Of a stretch of DNA of 64,000 nt, positions 22,530 through 32,699 are shown piece by piece (the first letter of the stretch is position 1; the number at the start of each line of letters is the position of its first letter). This DNA is from Dryococelus australis. Lineage: Eukaryota; Arthropoda; Insecta; Phasmatodea; Phasmatidae. The notes under the pieces were generated by a model. The model was given only the letters and a program-made list of their open reading frames with translations, was not told where the DNA came from and made no database searches. The position numbers and the translations under genes are program-made. The stretch covers positions 14,858,709 through 14,922,708 of the forward strand of contig CM057003.1 in the NCBI GenBank assembly GCA_029891345.1. The letters are read 5' to 3'.

Positions 22530-23434
22530 TGTTACAAATTCTCTCCCTAGAAATTAAGTTGGCTGTACCAAGTTCGTTAAGGGATGGAGGTCTTAATTAA
22601 ATAAAAGAATTAATTATAATTTCCTTATTTTATTTACAATAACTACGGAAAATATTCTCTCAACTCAACTTCTCATAATAAATGGATATTACTTAACTGT
22701 TCACAATTGACACCAATTATTAAAATTTACATACTACCGCAAAGAAATTTATGGAATAAAATAATTAAAGATCAGTCCCAATAGACAGTGTATCAACCTA
22801 TTCAATTATTTCATAACTTATGCGTCCATATTTGACAGTTCAAATATTTGCAATAGAGTCAGTATTACACTTCCATTCAGCCCCACCTCAGTTCAGTCCA
22901 TGTCCCGCCAGTCGCAATGTTCTAGAGTCCTCCAAGAGCTCTCACGCACAGTAAGCTTCACTCGTCGGTTTCACGCCCTCTCGTCCATTCACGCCACGAA
23001 CACCTCGCCCGCCGTCGCCCCACAATCTCCCGCCATCGTCCACACTTCACTTCGCTCGCACTCACTCGGCCAGGCGGCCTCCATCAAAGACTGCCGACCG
23101 TTGGATAGCGGCAGTATATATAGTGTCTTAGGCCGCCACCTAGAATCTTCCCCAACTCGCGTGATGCGTCGCGGAGGGCCGATGCGCCAGCCAGTCTCAC
23201 CAGAACATTCTTGCGTCGTCGCTAAACGCATCATAAACTCTAGCAGACGAGAGGTCTGCGAAGGCATCAAGTCTCGCCGCTGTCGGTATCACGGGATTCC
23301 CAGAAGGAGGACAGCCAGCCACGAGCGCATAGTTCCAGGAAGGAGGACAGCCAGCCACGAGCGCATAGTTCCAGGAAGAGGGGAAGGCGAGGTGGGTCAC
23401 CTTCCACTGCACCGGACAGCCGCATCGCGTAACA
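22530..23434 (+). mobile_element. solo-LTR-like element
   Basis: The 905-bp unit begins TGTTACAAATT and ends GCGTAACA, so the termini TGTTAC/GTAACA are inverse, as in LTRs. It has TATATATAG at about 23115 followed by GC-rich sequence. About 500 bp (22735-23300) matches 33601-34200 in the same orientation, which shows it is a dispersed unit. No 4-6 bp target duplication is clear and no internal retroelement lies beside it. The 196-codon frame at 22900-23490 lies inside it and is not a gene by any motif I know. Confidence 0.6.
23303..23374. repeat. 36-bp tandem duplication in the LTR-like element
   Basis: Two nearly identical 36-bp units containing ACAGCCAGCCACGAGCGCAT lie head to tail at 23303-23338 and 23339-23374. 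Confidence 0.9.
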
Positions 23435-23730
23435 ATATTTTAAACCACGGGGAAAAATTAGTGGTTTCCTCCCACGGAGTGAAGCAATAACGAAGGAGTT
23501 GTAGTGGATTGCAAGTAAATTTATGGAAAGGCATCGGCTCAATACGAGTGGTCCATTAAAGTTCTAATGCAAGCAGTAGGAGTTGAGGAATGACAACGTC
23601 GATTGGCCAGCATACGAATGCAAGTCAATACTGTCTTAGAATAGCACACAAAGCCGCCAAGTGTTCAATGGAAGCGCTCCACAAATAGATACAGCTTTTT
23701 ACACATGTATTATAGACTTTAATCTATAAG
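23435..23730. other. unassigned stretch
   Basis: I see nothing recognisable between the LTR-like element and the MITE pair. Confidence 0.5.
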
Positions 23731-24016
23731 TAGAGCCACGAGTATCTCGCGAATTCATTCGGAGACGAGATAGACTCCAAACACTTCTTCGTTTCTCCTA
23801 CTGTTGTGGTTGGACGGCAGTTTTTTAGACCTGCCCCGTTTAACTGTTAGCCACTAATAAGATGGAAGCTGTAGTGTGAGCGATTGTTTTACAGTCCTCT
23901 ACCAAGGCCTCACTTAATCACGGCAACCAATAAACAAACGGCAGTGTCTCGCGTGTATAAAGAGCTGTCCAGCCTAGCTTGCTGCCAACTCTATCCGCGA
24001 AATACTCGCGGCTCTA
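23731..24016 (+). mobile_element. hAT-type MITE family B
   Basis: The left end is TAGAGCCACGAGTATCTCGC and the right end reversed is TAGAGCCGCGAGTATTTCGC. Flanks TCTATAAG and CTATAAC resemble each other. The interior GATAGACTCCAAACAC and the CAGTTTTTTAGACC region are distantly like family A read backwards. Family A starts 7 bp downstream. Confidence 0.8.
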
Positions 24017-24023
24017 CTATAAC

Positions 24024-24315
24024 TAGGGATAGGAAAAATTCGCGAGTTCAATGACCTGTAGGCTAGACTCTACAGTCATGTGTATACTCGAGCCTCAGAA
24101 GTTTGTTCATTGGCTGCTGTCCCATAGAGTAGCCAGTGTTACTTCACGCCTGGCAGTATGGCACACTCTACTTGTTTCCTTACAATTCTTCTATTGGCTC
24201 AGTCTTCCAGGACGTGTCTAATTAACTGCGATCCAATTGCAAAGTCAACTTCAGTGTACACGTGTTTGGCGTCTATCTTGTCCTGAATTGAACTCGCAAA
24301 AAGTTCCTATCCCTA
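24024..24315 (+). mobile_element. hAT-type MITE family A with 8-bp target duplication
   Basis: The ends are TAGGGATAGGAAAAATTCGC and, reversed, TAGGGATAGGAACTTTTTGC. Flanks ACTATAAC (24016-24023) and TCTATAAC (24316-24323) match 7 of 8. The interior holds GGCTAGACTC, ACTCGAGCCT, CATTGGCTGCTG, AGTAGCCAGTG, CTATTGGCTCAG and ACGTGTTTGGCGTCTATC, shared by all A copies. Confidence 0.9.
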
Positions 24316-24822
24316 TCTATAACCCTTTCAGCCCCACTTAAATTTGCAGTCTGAGGTTTGCAAACAAGAAATTTCATTAAGCGTGCTGTATTTAAGTCGA
24401 CACAACACTTGTTTCATTTTCACAGCCAATGAGCTGTAGGATATATATTCGGCTACAGTAATATGAACAAATTATGACGTAGACGGTTTGCGAAACATTT
24501 ACTCACAGGTAAGATCATCGATCTTTGAGCTTCGCAGTGTGTATTACAGACAAAAAATTACCTGCCCATGCGTAATGTACACAACTGTGTTCACTGGATC
24601 AGAAAGGGTTAGTTTGTAATCATATTGTATGTAAATATTTTCACTGATCTTTTGACATGCTTTAAGGATTGTTAGATTGAAACCACAGCATCTGCGTGGA
24701 AACCAAAACTTCTTACTCATATGGGTATTATTCAACTATTATAATACCCTAGCTCCTGTTGATTAGAAATCATTATAAATTCATACAATCTAAAACAATA
24801 TATTCAAAGTTTTCAATACATC
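24316..24822. other. unassigned AT-rich stretch
   Basis: I see no supported feature here. Confidence 0.5.
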
Positions 24823-25177
24823 AAAGAAACTCATTTATATGATACTCTTTTGTTTACAGTAACTAAATATTGGTTTAATTTCAAGAGGAAGTCAGAGAGC
24901 ATAGGTTTGCTGTTAAAAATGTTTTCTTTCTGCGTTTTTATTCTATGGCAATATTAACCTGCTTTATAACCAAGCAATAAACGTTCCTTGAGCTGGTTTT
25001 GGTCTCTGTTAAGAAAGGTTACTTCGTAGCAAAGGTAATGGTTTCCTGACGCACATTGTAGTGTTCAGTACGTAACTGTTATACCGACGCCGAAATTCAT
25101 GAACCAATGTGTTATGCAGCTACGAAACTACAGCCGAGGAAGTTCAGTCTTGCAGAAGTTTGTCATTCTGAAGTGCA
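24823..25177 (+). repeat. dispersed repeat G, copy 2
   Basis: It aligns with 1265-1640 (same strand) through CAAAGAAACTCATTTATATG, TGGCAATATTAACCT, AGCAAAGGTAATGG, CAGTACGTAACTGTTATACC and GTTTGTCATTCTGAAG. The Tc1 derivative lies about 60 bp downstream. Confidence 0.65.
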
Positions 25178-25236
25178 GTGAATCTCCGAATCACGAACCT
25201 CGATCATTCTCAAGAGGCGGCGTTCTACAATATCTA

Positions 25237-25788
25237 CCAAAAAGTAATTGGGCGCCTGTCCACAATGTTCGCTAGGTGGTTGTCGCCCCGTTAAAATCTC
25301 GTAGGGCCACCTCTTACGACTATAACAGCAGCCACCCTGTCTGGAATTCTCTCTACGAGTGTTTGCAGGACATCCACGGTGATTCGTCGCCATTCCTCTT
25401 GCAACCATTCCATGAGTTGAGCAATGGATTTTGGCCGCGCCTGACGAGCCCTCACCCAGCGATCCAATTCGTCCCAAAGATGTTCTATAGGGTTGAGGTC
25501 GGAGCTCTGAGCGGGCCAGTCCAATCGGCGAACATTGTTGTCGGTGTACCACTGCATAGTAGCTCTTGAAACATGGCACCTGTCATTGTCATCCTGGAAG
25601 TAACACGGGCCCATTCCTTAAACACGCCACAATGTTGGGAGCATTTCATTATCCAGAATGTTAACAATAGGCCTCTGTGTTCATGCTACCACGAACAAAC
25701 ACCAGCGGTCCTACGCCGAAGGCCGTGCGATACAAGTCAACTGACAAACTGAATTACCTATCTTCAAGGATGCCCGATTACTTTTTGG
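25237..25788 (-). mobile_element. internally deleted Tc1 transposon
   Basis: The left end CCAAAAAGTAATTGGGCGCC and the right end reversed CCAAAAAGTAATCGGGCATC form the TIR. TA lies on both sides (25235-25236 and 25789-25790), the normal Tc1/mariner target duplication. Only the C-terminal part of the transposase remains, on the minus strand. At 552 bp against the usual 1.2-1.6 kb, this is a deletion derivative that could have been moved in trans. Confidence 0.9.
25291..25670 (-). pseudogene. Tc1 transposase C-terminal DDE fragment
   Basis: The open frame 25614-25291 reads CYFQDDNDRCHVSRATMQWY, RRLDWPAQSSDLNPIEHLWD and VLQTLVERIPDRVAAVI, ending ARGGPTRF-like. The second catalytic Asp (in FQDDND) and the Glu of NPIE are 34 residues apart, the DD34E spacing of Tc1 transposases. 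The frame continues upstream through an in-frame stop as NILDNEMLPTLWRV. The first catalytic Asp and the DNA-binding half are deleted. It cannot encode an active enzyme. Confidence 0.92.
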
Positions 25789-25817
25789 TAAATAATGTAT
25801 TATGGTACATGTTACTA

Positions 25818-26240
25818 TAGGCTGTTCGCGGTAAAATGAGCAATTTTGAAAGCCCTGTTTAAGATCTACTTATATGTACGTTGTGTATTATACCGCCTTA
25901 TGTAAAATTAACATTGCCACAGGCCTCAGCACTTTATTCATGCGTCGGTCAAGTAGAACTTTATAAATTAATTGGAAAGTAAATATTTTAAAAATCTGCA
26001 CATTTTTACACGTTATGCATTAAAACAAGCAGAATGGTAAAGAAATCATTTAAATGATCACAAATTGTTACCTAACACATTTGATTCGACGATAATGAAG
26101 ATAATGAACTACTTTCCGGCCTTCGTGGCCAACTCTACTGGACGCATGTCACTCAGTGCGCCCTTTAAAATATATGCAGGCAGGGGCAGTAACTTTTTTC
26201 TAAAGTTGGTTTCAAAAGTGCTCACTTTATAGTGAACAGG
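25818..26240 (+). mobile_element. MITE family E, long form (E2)
   Basis: It begins TAGGCTGTTCGCGGTAAAAT and ends GTGCTCACTTTATAGTGAAC plus AGG. The interior GCCTTATGTAAAATTAACAT and TTCATGCGTCGGTCAAGTAG match the other long forms. It starts 28 bp after the deleted Tc1. Confidence 0.85.
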
Positions 26241-26287
26241 TTTTACCTGACACAACCTAACAATCAGAGGTTGTCTGAACACAATGA

Positions 26288-26365
26288 AACTAGTAGTCAT
26301 GTGGTAAAGGACGTTAGGTTAGTAACATGGAGGAAGCGGGTTCGAGTCTTGTAGCCGGTGAATAC
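26288..26365 (+). repeat. tRNA-like sequence
   Basis: A GTGGTAAAGGACG A-box-like run and the B box GGTTCGAGTCT lie at tRNA-like spacing. The acceptor ends do not pair, so this is a tRNA pseudogene or SINE head. Confidence 0.45.
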
Positions 26366-26565
26366 AAATTTTAAAAGATTTGTTACTTCTCTCTTATTCA
26401 CTAATTACGCTTGTTCTTCAGAGCATATATTTTCTTTGCGGTGTAACTGACATTTCCACAAAGGCATCTGCTGAATTATTGTAACAACAATGCAAGGTTG
26501 TCATAAACAATACTTTAATATACCTAGTATATTGTTATATGTAAAGCAAAAATTAGGTTTATGTT

Positions 26566-26863
26566 TAGGGGTAGTGAAAATTCGTGAAAAGATTTTTCAA
26601 GACAAGTTATATTTAAAAACACCGCAAGGTCGTTTACCTATCTTGACTGGCTGAATTACTTGTTGACACATGTTAACTGTCTGCACACGAATCACGCAGA
26701 GGCCGTGCCGATCTTGCCGAACTCTGAGTGGCCCTGTCAAATATATGAAAACGCCTTCCCAAGCAGACAGTATCGAATGGCAACAGGCAAATTGCTGTTG
26801 GGTGCTTATAGTATTGAAGTCTAACCTGCACTCAGATTTTTTCGCAAAAAATTACTAGCTCTA
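26566..26863 (+). mobile_element. hAT-type MITE family D with perfect 8-bp target duplication
   Basis: Identical TTTATGTT octamers lie at 26558-26565 and 26864-26871. The ends are TAGGGGTAGTGAAAATTCGT and, reversed, TAGAGCTAGTAATTTTTTGC. The interior matches 20638-20931 throughout. Confidence 0.95.
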
Positions 26864-26871
26864 TTTATGTT

Positions 26872-27424
26872 GCGTTACTTTGCGGCGGTTAGAATTTTCT
26901 TTTGCGGTAACAAAACACGCGTTCCATCAAATAGAGCGTTTTTACATTGTGCGTGGAAAGATTTAAACGGAAGTTAATTGTTTTCTCTGTTATCGATGTT
27001 TGAAAGCACACAAGAAAACTTCTCCCACCTTTCCACGTCCGGAAATAAACCACACAACAGTATTTCCTGGGATTAATGTTTAAGACCCGAAAGTGATTGC
27101 AAGCTTCGCCGTGCCGTAGCTTCCGGTTTGAGAAGTAACGCGGCAGTCCTTACTGGATCGCGGTGCCTTTAATTAAGTACGACACAATTTGTAGTTGGTA
27201 TAATCCGAGTACACAGTACGAGAGTTTTAGTTTCAAGAAAGGGAATAGCTAAGCTTAGGAAAAATCTATAACTGTCGCGTGTTTCCACCGAGTTATAAAC
27301 CCAGCAAAATGCCTCAACTCAATAACAGCACAAGGTTGTTATCGAACTGAGCACGAACGACAACGTTGTTATCGAACTGGTGCGTGGACACGAACTTGCT
27401 GGACACCAGACGCTCCGATAGGTA
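26872..27424. other. unassigned stretch with a 15-bp direct repeat
   Basis: GTTGTTATCGAACTG occurs at 27336-27350 and again at 27365-27379. Nothing else is recognised. Confidence 0.5.
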
Positions 27425-27960
27425 TAGGCTATTCGCGGTAAAGCGAGAGCACTTTTGAAAGATCTCTCATTTGTAGAGCTAGTGACATTTCGCGAAACAA
27501 AAAATAAAAATTGGGTACAGGATAGACTTCAATACTACAAGCACCCAACACCAGGTTGTCTATTGCCATTGGTTGCTCTCTGCTTGGGAAGGCGTTTTCA
27601 TATTTGACCGGGCCACTCAGAATTCAACATTTGCACGGCTCGTACGTGATTCGTGTGGAGACAGTCAACACGTGTCAATAAGTAATTCAGCCAATCAAGG
27701 CAGGTAAACGATCCTACAGTGTTTTGAAATATAACTTGTCCTGAATTCTTTTCGCGGAATTTCACTACATCTACTCATCTTGAATACTTATCAATAAATA
27801 CATTTTGATTCACCTTAATCGTTAACTTCAGAGTGCGGTGGAATATATACAGTGTGTTAATTACTTACATGGCAATATTTATTTTAAAGAGGTGGTTAAA
27901 GGATAAAACGACTGAAGGAAAAGTGACTAGAGCCTCAAAATTGTTCACTTTACCAACAGT
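27425..27960 (+). mobile_element. MITE family E1, split by a nested family D MITE
   Basis: The outer element begins TAGGCTATTCGCGGTAAAGC and ends near TTGTTCACTTTACCAACAG. Its body is interrupted at 27474-27773 by a family D element. The sequence reads CTCATTTG before and CTCATCTT after the insertion, giving the target duplication; joined, the E1 body is collinear with 22171-22396. Confidence 0.85.
27474..27773 (-). mobile_element. hAT-type MITE family D nested in family E
   Basis: The ends are TAGAGCTAGTGACATTTCGC and, reversed, TAGATGTAGTGAAATTCCGC. The flanking octamers match 6 of 8. The orientation is opposite to the other two full D copies. Confidence 0.9.
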
Positions 27961-28113
27961 AAATACTAGCGCTTTCATGTAAATGTAGGCTACACGTCAT
28001 ATCGCAGGCGTAATCGAACAACAATTTTGACACCTTGAGTGCGATACAAGTTTACTGAGAGTCAAGACAAGCTAGAGGTAAGTCGCCTGTACGCACGACT
28101 GCATGACTATCGC

Positions 28114-28406
28114 TAGAGAGCTGCAGAATTTCGCGTTATTATTTCGGGACTCGTTGAACTTAAAAACACCCTTACCTTTGCAATGCATTTGTGATTGGAT
28201 CGTACTTTGACACGTCGCAGGTAAACCTGCTCCGATAAGTGAACACTTCACAATTGCGTGCTCCAATCACGTTGGAGTTCAGTCAGAAAGGGAGTGACTT
28301 CACGCCTAGGCGGCAACCAATGGAGAAACGACGCCGGCTCGAGTTTGTACAGTACTGTGAAGTTTAGCCTGATGCCAAATAATAACCCGAATATTGCGGG
28401 TCCCTA
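28114..28406 (-). mobile_element. hAT-type MITE family C
   Basis: The left end is TAGAGAGCTGCAGAATTTCG and the right end reversed is TAGGGACCCGCAATATTCGG. The interior (GTTATTATTT, TTTGCAATGCATTTGTGATT, AACCAATGGAGAAACGACGC, GGCTCGAG) matches 54773-55070 on the other strand. The flanks ACTATCGC and ACAGTCAG match 4 of 8, so the duplication has decayed. Confidence 0.8.
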
Positions 28407-28647
28407 ACAGTCAGTTATATTGGTCTCTGTATTCACATTTACAATCGTCCTATTGGTTCAAACGACACCGGAGATGCTTACTATACTGTACATTGTTCAT
28501 TACTGGCCGGCTCTCTAGCAATATAATGCCGAGTTTAAAGTGTCCCAATCAAACGTTCTTTCCTACTTATAACAATGTACAATCCAGCCTGTTTAGCTTG
28601 TCCTGAAGTGAATTCGGGAAATTTCCGTGTCCGTATACATCACATAA

Positions 28648-28890
28648 ATAGACTCCAAACACATACACATTTGACTTAATTTAACTATTGGGTCGCAGTT
28701 CATAGGAGACGTCCAGGACGAATTTGAGCCAGTAACTGACCTGCAAGAAAACAATAAATCGAATCCCGTGTTACCTGGTCTGAAGTAAAACTGGAGTTAT
28801 CAGACGATGAACAACTCACTGAGGCTCGACTACACAAAAGGTTGTGGAGTCTAGCTTGTTGCAGATGAATACGCGAAGTTTCCCGGTTTC
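28648..28890 (-). mobile_element. decayed family A/B MITE
   Basis: On the minus strand it keeps AACTTCGCGTATTCATCTGC, GTCGAGCCTCAGTGAGTTG and TGGAGTCTATTT blocks of A and B. The TIR facing 28648 is lost. A second fragment with an A-like 3' end (CTTGTCCTGAAGTGAATTCG) lies just before it at about 28590-28645. Confidence 0.5.
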
Positions 28891-29817
28891 CTTGTAATCT
28901 ACACGTTGAGTGTTTATAATATAATAATACATTGCAGGGAACCTGGTGAACACTGCTGGCGAAGTAATATTTCATCGCGAGTGTCTTCTAACAATGGAGT
29001 TGTCGTAATGTTACAGCAAACTCCACACAACGCAGTTAAATTAACGTGACGTTATATTACTCCACCATATTTTTCTGTCGTTGAAATCAGGTCAGATATT
29101 TTCAGGCCGTGGCAAAAAAAAATGTCGGTCAATTACTGTCGAATAACATGAACTTAAGAGTTTTCTGAAGAAAATAACATTGGAAAATTATATCGGTGAA
29201 GTATTGCAAGATTTAATTTATTGGTATAGGCGTAAAGAATTCATTTTATTCTACTGACTCGGTAATACTAATGTTACTGAACTTCATTTCAATTGTCAAC
29301 GTCTGGGAGGAATCTGATTTAACGAAAAAAACAAATAGACAAATTATAAAGAATAATCGTGTTCAACGAGGAAAGCATATGAAACGGCACCAGCGTGCTT
29401 CTGGTGCAGAAACAAACGAAACCATTAGAATGTAAAGAAGGGAACTGTGAAGTAAACAGTTCTGCCAAACATAAAGTGAAGAGTTCTATTTCGGTTACTT
29501 CTGCAGTTGGATCACGATTTTAGAATCTTGCATGGCTGTCAGTGAAGGAGGCTCTCTTTATTTAGTGTATCTTTCTGTGGGTGGGAGAGGATAACATAAA
29601 CTACTTTAAAAGGACTGCAAGGGTGTTATTAGTGGTTATAAAAAAAGTACTCTTATTTTGTAATTGCAGAAAATTTTGGTGGTCAGTATAAAATACTCGT
29701 GTCATTGCAGGAACATTTTGACAGGATTAATTGCAGGAAATAAAAAGAAGTAAAAAAAGTCGTGAAACCAGACTACAGCCACTAAAATTACTTGGGTTCT
29801 TATGATTTCCATAAATA
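28891..29817. other. unassigned AT-rich stretch
   Basis: I see no gene or repeat family here. Confidence 0.5.
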
Positions 29818-29825
29818 CTTATAAA

Positions 29826-30119
29826 TAGGGATAGGAAAATTTTGTGAGTTGAATGACCTGTAGACTAGACTCCACAGTCCTGTGTACACTCGAGCCTCAT
29901 CTGTGTGTTCATTGGCTGCGTCTCCAGAGAGTAGCCAGTGCTGCATCACACCTGGCACTGTGTGACTCGCTACATGTTTCCTTGCAAGTCTGCTATTGGC
30001 TCAGAGACGTCCAGGGTATGTTCAATAAACTGTGAGCCAATTGCAAAGGTGACTTCACAGTAAATGTGTTTGAAGTCCATATTGTACCGAAATTAATTCG
30101 CGAAATTTTCGTATACCTA
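29826..30119 (+). mobile_element. hAT-type MITE family A with perfect 8-bp target duplication
   Basis: Identical CTTATAAA octamers lie at 29818-29825 and 30120-30127. The 5' end is TAGGGATAGGAAAATTTTGT; the 3' end, reversed, starts TAGGTATACGAAAATTTCGC. The interior follows the family A order. Confidence 0.95.
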
Positions 30120-30390
30120 CTTATAAACTGAGAGCTGTTTCACAGCAAACACAAACATGTCACGAAATAAGCGCTTATGTAAACACAGCCGAAATGGCGT
30201 GGCGTATCCTAACAATTAAGCTTTTCCAGTCACCGAATATCTGCGCGATAGTCTGGATAACGGACTTAAGGGTTAATCCACTGACAAGTTGGCCAATTAC
30301 ACTTAACGCCTCAGAAGTTGACAAGTTTACATCCAAGGTACGTTTTGTCGATCCCGCCCTATTATAAAGAAAGTGTGTCAAAGCCATTTT

Positions 30391-30650
30391 GGGGTGGTGG
30401 TGGCTGAATGGTTAGACTGCTCGCCTCCCACCAAGGTGAACCGGGATCGATCCCCCACTGGGTCACTACCGGATTTTCGCAAGTGGGAATCGAGCCGGAC
30501 GATGCCGCTGGTCGGCAGGTTTTCTCGGTGATCTCCTGTTTCTCCCGCCCTTACATTCCAACGCTTATTTATTGTTACCTCAGTTCACCCTCATCGGCTC
30601 TCAAGACCTGGTTGTTAATAGACGGCCAAATCTCTCAACTCAACTCAAAG
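30391..30650 (+). mobile_element. tRNA-derived SINE (family 1), near full length
   Basis: The head has TGGCTGAATGGTTAGACTGC (A box) and a B-box-like GGGATCGATCC. The body follows the family through TTTTCGCAAGTGGGAATCGA, GACGATGCCGCTGGTCGGCA and TCGGCTCTCAAGACC, to CTCTCAACTCAACTC. Confidence 0.9.
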
Positions 30651-30775
30651 CCACATTGATGGCACGTAGAGCTAAAGTTTCGAATGTGTGGAAACGTGCG
30701 CTGGAAAACTTATCGTCCGCAAATTTTCACCCAACGCGTGGAAAACTTTTTTGTTTCTCGCTCGAAAGATTGCAG

Positions 30776-30965
30776 TGTTAAACCTTTGGATTCGAATTCG
30801 GAAGGACCTGGGTTCTAATCCCGGCCCGGCCATCCATATTTTCGGTTTCCCAAGGATTCCCGAGATCGCTCCAGGCGAATGCTTCCCGGTTTCCGCTTCT
30901 TCGAGCTTCTAATTCCGATCTCTAATGACTTCGCTGTCGACGAGGCGTTAAGCCTTACTGCCTGC
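30776..30965 (+). mobile_element. second SINE family (arthropod type)
   Basis: The B box GGTTCTAATCC is followed by CCCGGCCCGGCCATCC and TTTTCGGTTTCCCAAGGATT, GATCGCTCCAGGCGAATGC. It ends in a TCTAATGACTTCGCTGTCGA and GGCGTTAAGCC tail. This order is that of a tRNA-derived SINE I know from several arthropods. The head upstream of the B box is short or decayed. Confidence 0.7.
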
Positions 30966-32093
30966 CTACCTTGTCGAACCCGGGGCCTCGAGGCTGATAA
31001 GCTGTCTGTTCCCGCGCGTGCAAAACAAACGAGGGTTGGCTTTCCGTCATGGGTTTGGACTTAGGACTGGCATTAAGATATTAATTATTGAGTGCCCTTA
31101 ACGTACACTTAGTTACTAATACCTTTGAAGGGCTTATGGGGAAAGCTCACGCGGCGCATTACGTCCCAGAGCAAGAGAACGGTGCGGCACGAGAGCTGTG
31201 CTGGGAACGTGATAGGAACGCTCGCTGAAATTCCTCCAAGACGTGCAGCAACCTTCGATGCTGCGTTGAGAGTTGAGATGCTGCGTCCCTGCGCCTACGA
31301 GCCTGGTTCTTGCTTCAAGGGCCTCCTCTCGCCTTACACAATACTTCATTAGCGACGTAGTCCTTTCAGGGTTTAATTAAGAATTCGTGGAACATATTTC
31401 ATTGGAGATGCTACGAACGGAAAGACTTTTATCCAGAATCGTCTCTCGCTGAACATCTTAAAACTATAATTGATCGGATAATTGCTGCGGTACTTTTCTT
31501 TAACTTATTACCATGTGCATTAGATCGGTGCACGCTTAGTAATAAATATGCTAATGAAAGCTTCACCCTGGTAAATATTTTCTCACAAAAGTTACCCAAA
31601 ATTGTCATCTGGCTTTATTCTTTCTTGGGTCATTTATATTGGCGTCCAGAAAACGTGGAATTAATTTGTTTAATATTAATTTGAAAAGTTATTAAAAGCA
31701 TATAAGAGATAAAGTTCAGCTCAGGTTTGTATTTCTGTCCACTAAATAGTATGTATTTACGTCACATTCAGAAGTTTAAATTGCACTGGATTCGAGGTCT
31801 GGAAATATTGAGTCTCTTAAATGAAATTCTCAAATGGCAGTAGACGTAAGTAAATATGTTACTATTTCACGGATTTTCGAACAAGTGCTTAAAAAGGTTC
31901 TTTAATCTTAACATTACATTTCAGTTAAAATGTCGAAGAGTAAGAACTAATATACATAATATCTTACTTCCGTAAGTACTCCGGCGTGCGTTTATATTAA
32001 AATACATTAATACTTAGAGACATTGAAAAAATTCGTGGATTAATTTCAGGAAAATATAAACTTCGGACACTTCGTTTGAATCACTTTTGTAAC
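30966..32093. other. unassigned stretch
   Basis: A GC-richer patch at 31120-31370 is open on both strands (75 and 71 codons) with no motif. The rest is AT-rich. Confidence 0.5.
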
Positions 32094-32664
32094 TTAAGCT
32101 TAAGTCACAATACCCTGACGAACCCGACGCGACAACTCCGACATGACGATATCTGAGTAGCAGACAGTGAAAAGTAAGGTTACTGTGACGGCAGTCCGAC
32201 AAAATCGTAGCCCCGACAGCTCGACAAAAGTCTATAATATTTCTACTTACTATCCGTCGTGTCGGACTCGTAGGGCCACGCAAAAAAAATGTAAATACAA
32301 TATTATAAAACAACAAAACATTTCGCGTGTATTTCCCTACTTTAGTATATAATAAATTTACTTGTCTTCAAAATAATGTTCCGGGTTTTTAAAATACTTT
32401 TTTACTCGCGTAAAAATTAAAATATTGTCAAAAGCAAAATTATCTTTATTCACTTAATCGTGAGATTCAAAAAGTAAATATTGGATATTATAGGTATAAC
32501 TTGCCATTTTAGAATTTTTCAACAGCTAACTAACAGACTTGTCGGACTGATTTCGTCGGGGTAATGTGAACACGGAATAATATATTATATGAAATTCCGC
32601 CGAGCTTCGACTTCATGTCAGTCTGTCGTGTTGTGTATGACCTGCTATTGTGACTCCAGCTTAA
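32094..32664. mobile_element. TIR element flanked by TTAA
   Basis: TTAA lies at 32094-32097 and 32661-32664. Next to it the left end reads GCTTAAGTCACAATA and the right end reversed GCTGGAGTCACAATA, 13 of 15 matching. The interior is rich in GTCGGACT-like and CCCGACG motifs. TTAA could be a piggyBac-like duplication, or TTA/TAA could be a Harbinger-type one. No coding capacity is seen. Confidence 0.6.
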
Positions 32665-32699
32665 GCCGTTACAAGACAGCAGAAATAACCTTTAAAAAA

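Noticed and set aside
22900-23490. 196-codon open frame
   Set aside because: It is the longest frame, but it lies inside the LTR-like unit, crosses a 36-bp duplication, is low complexity (Arg/Ser/His-rich) and has no recognisable domain.
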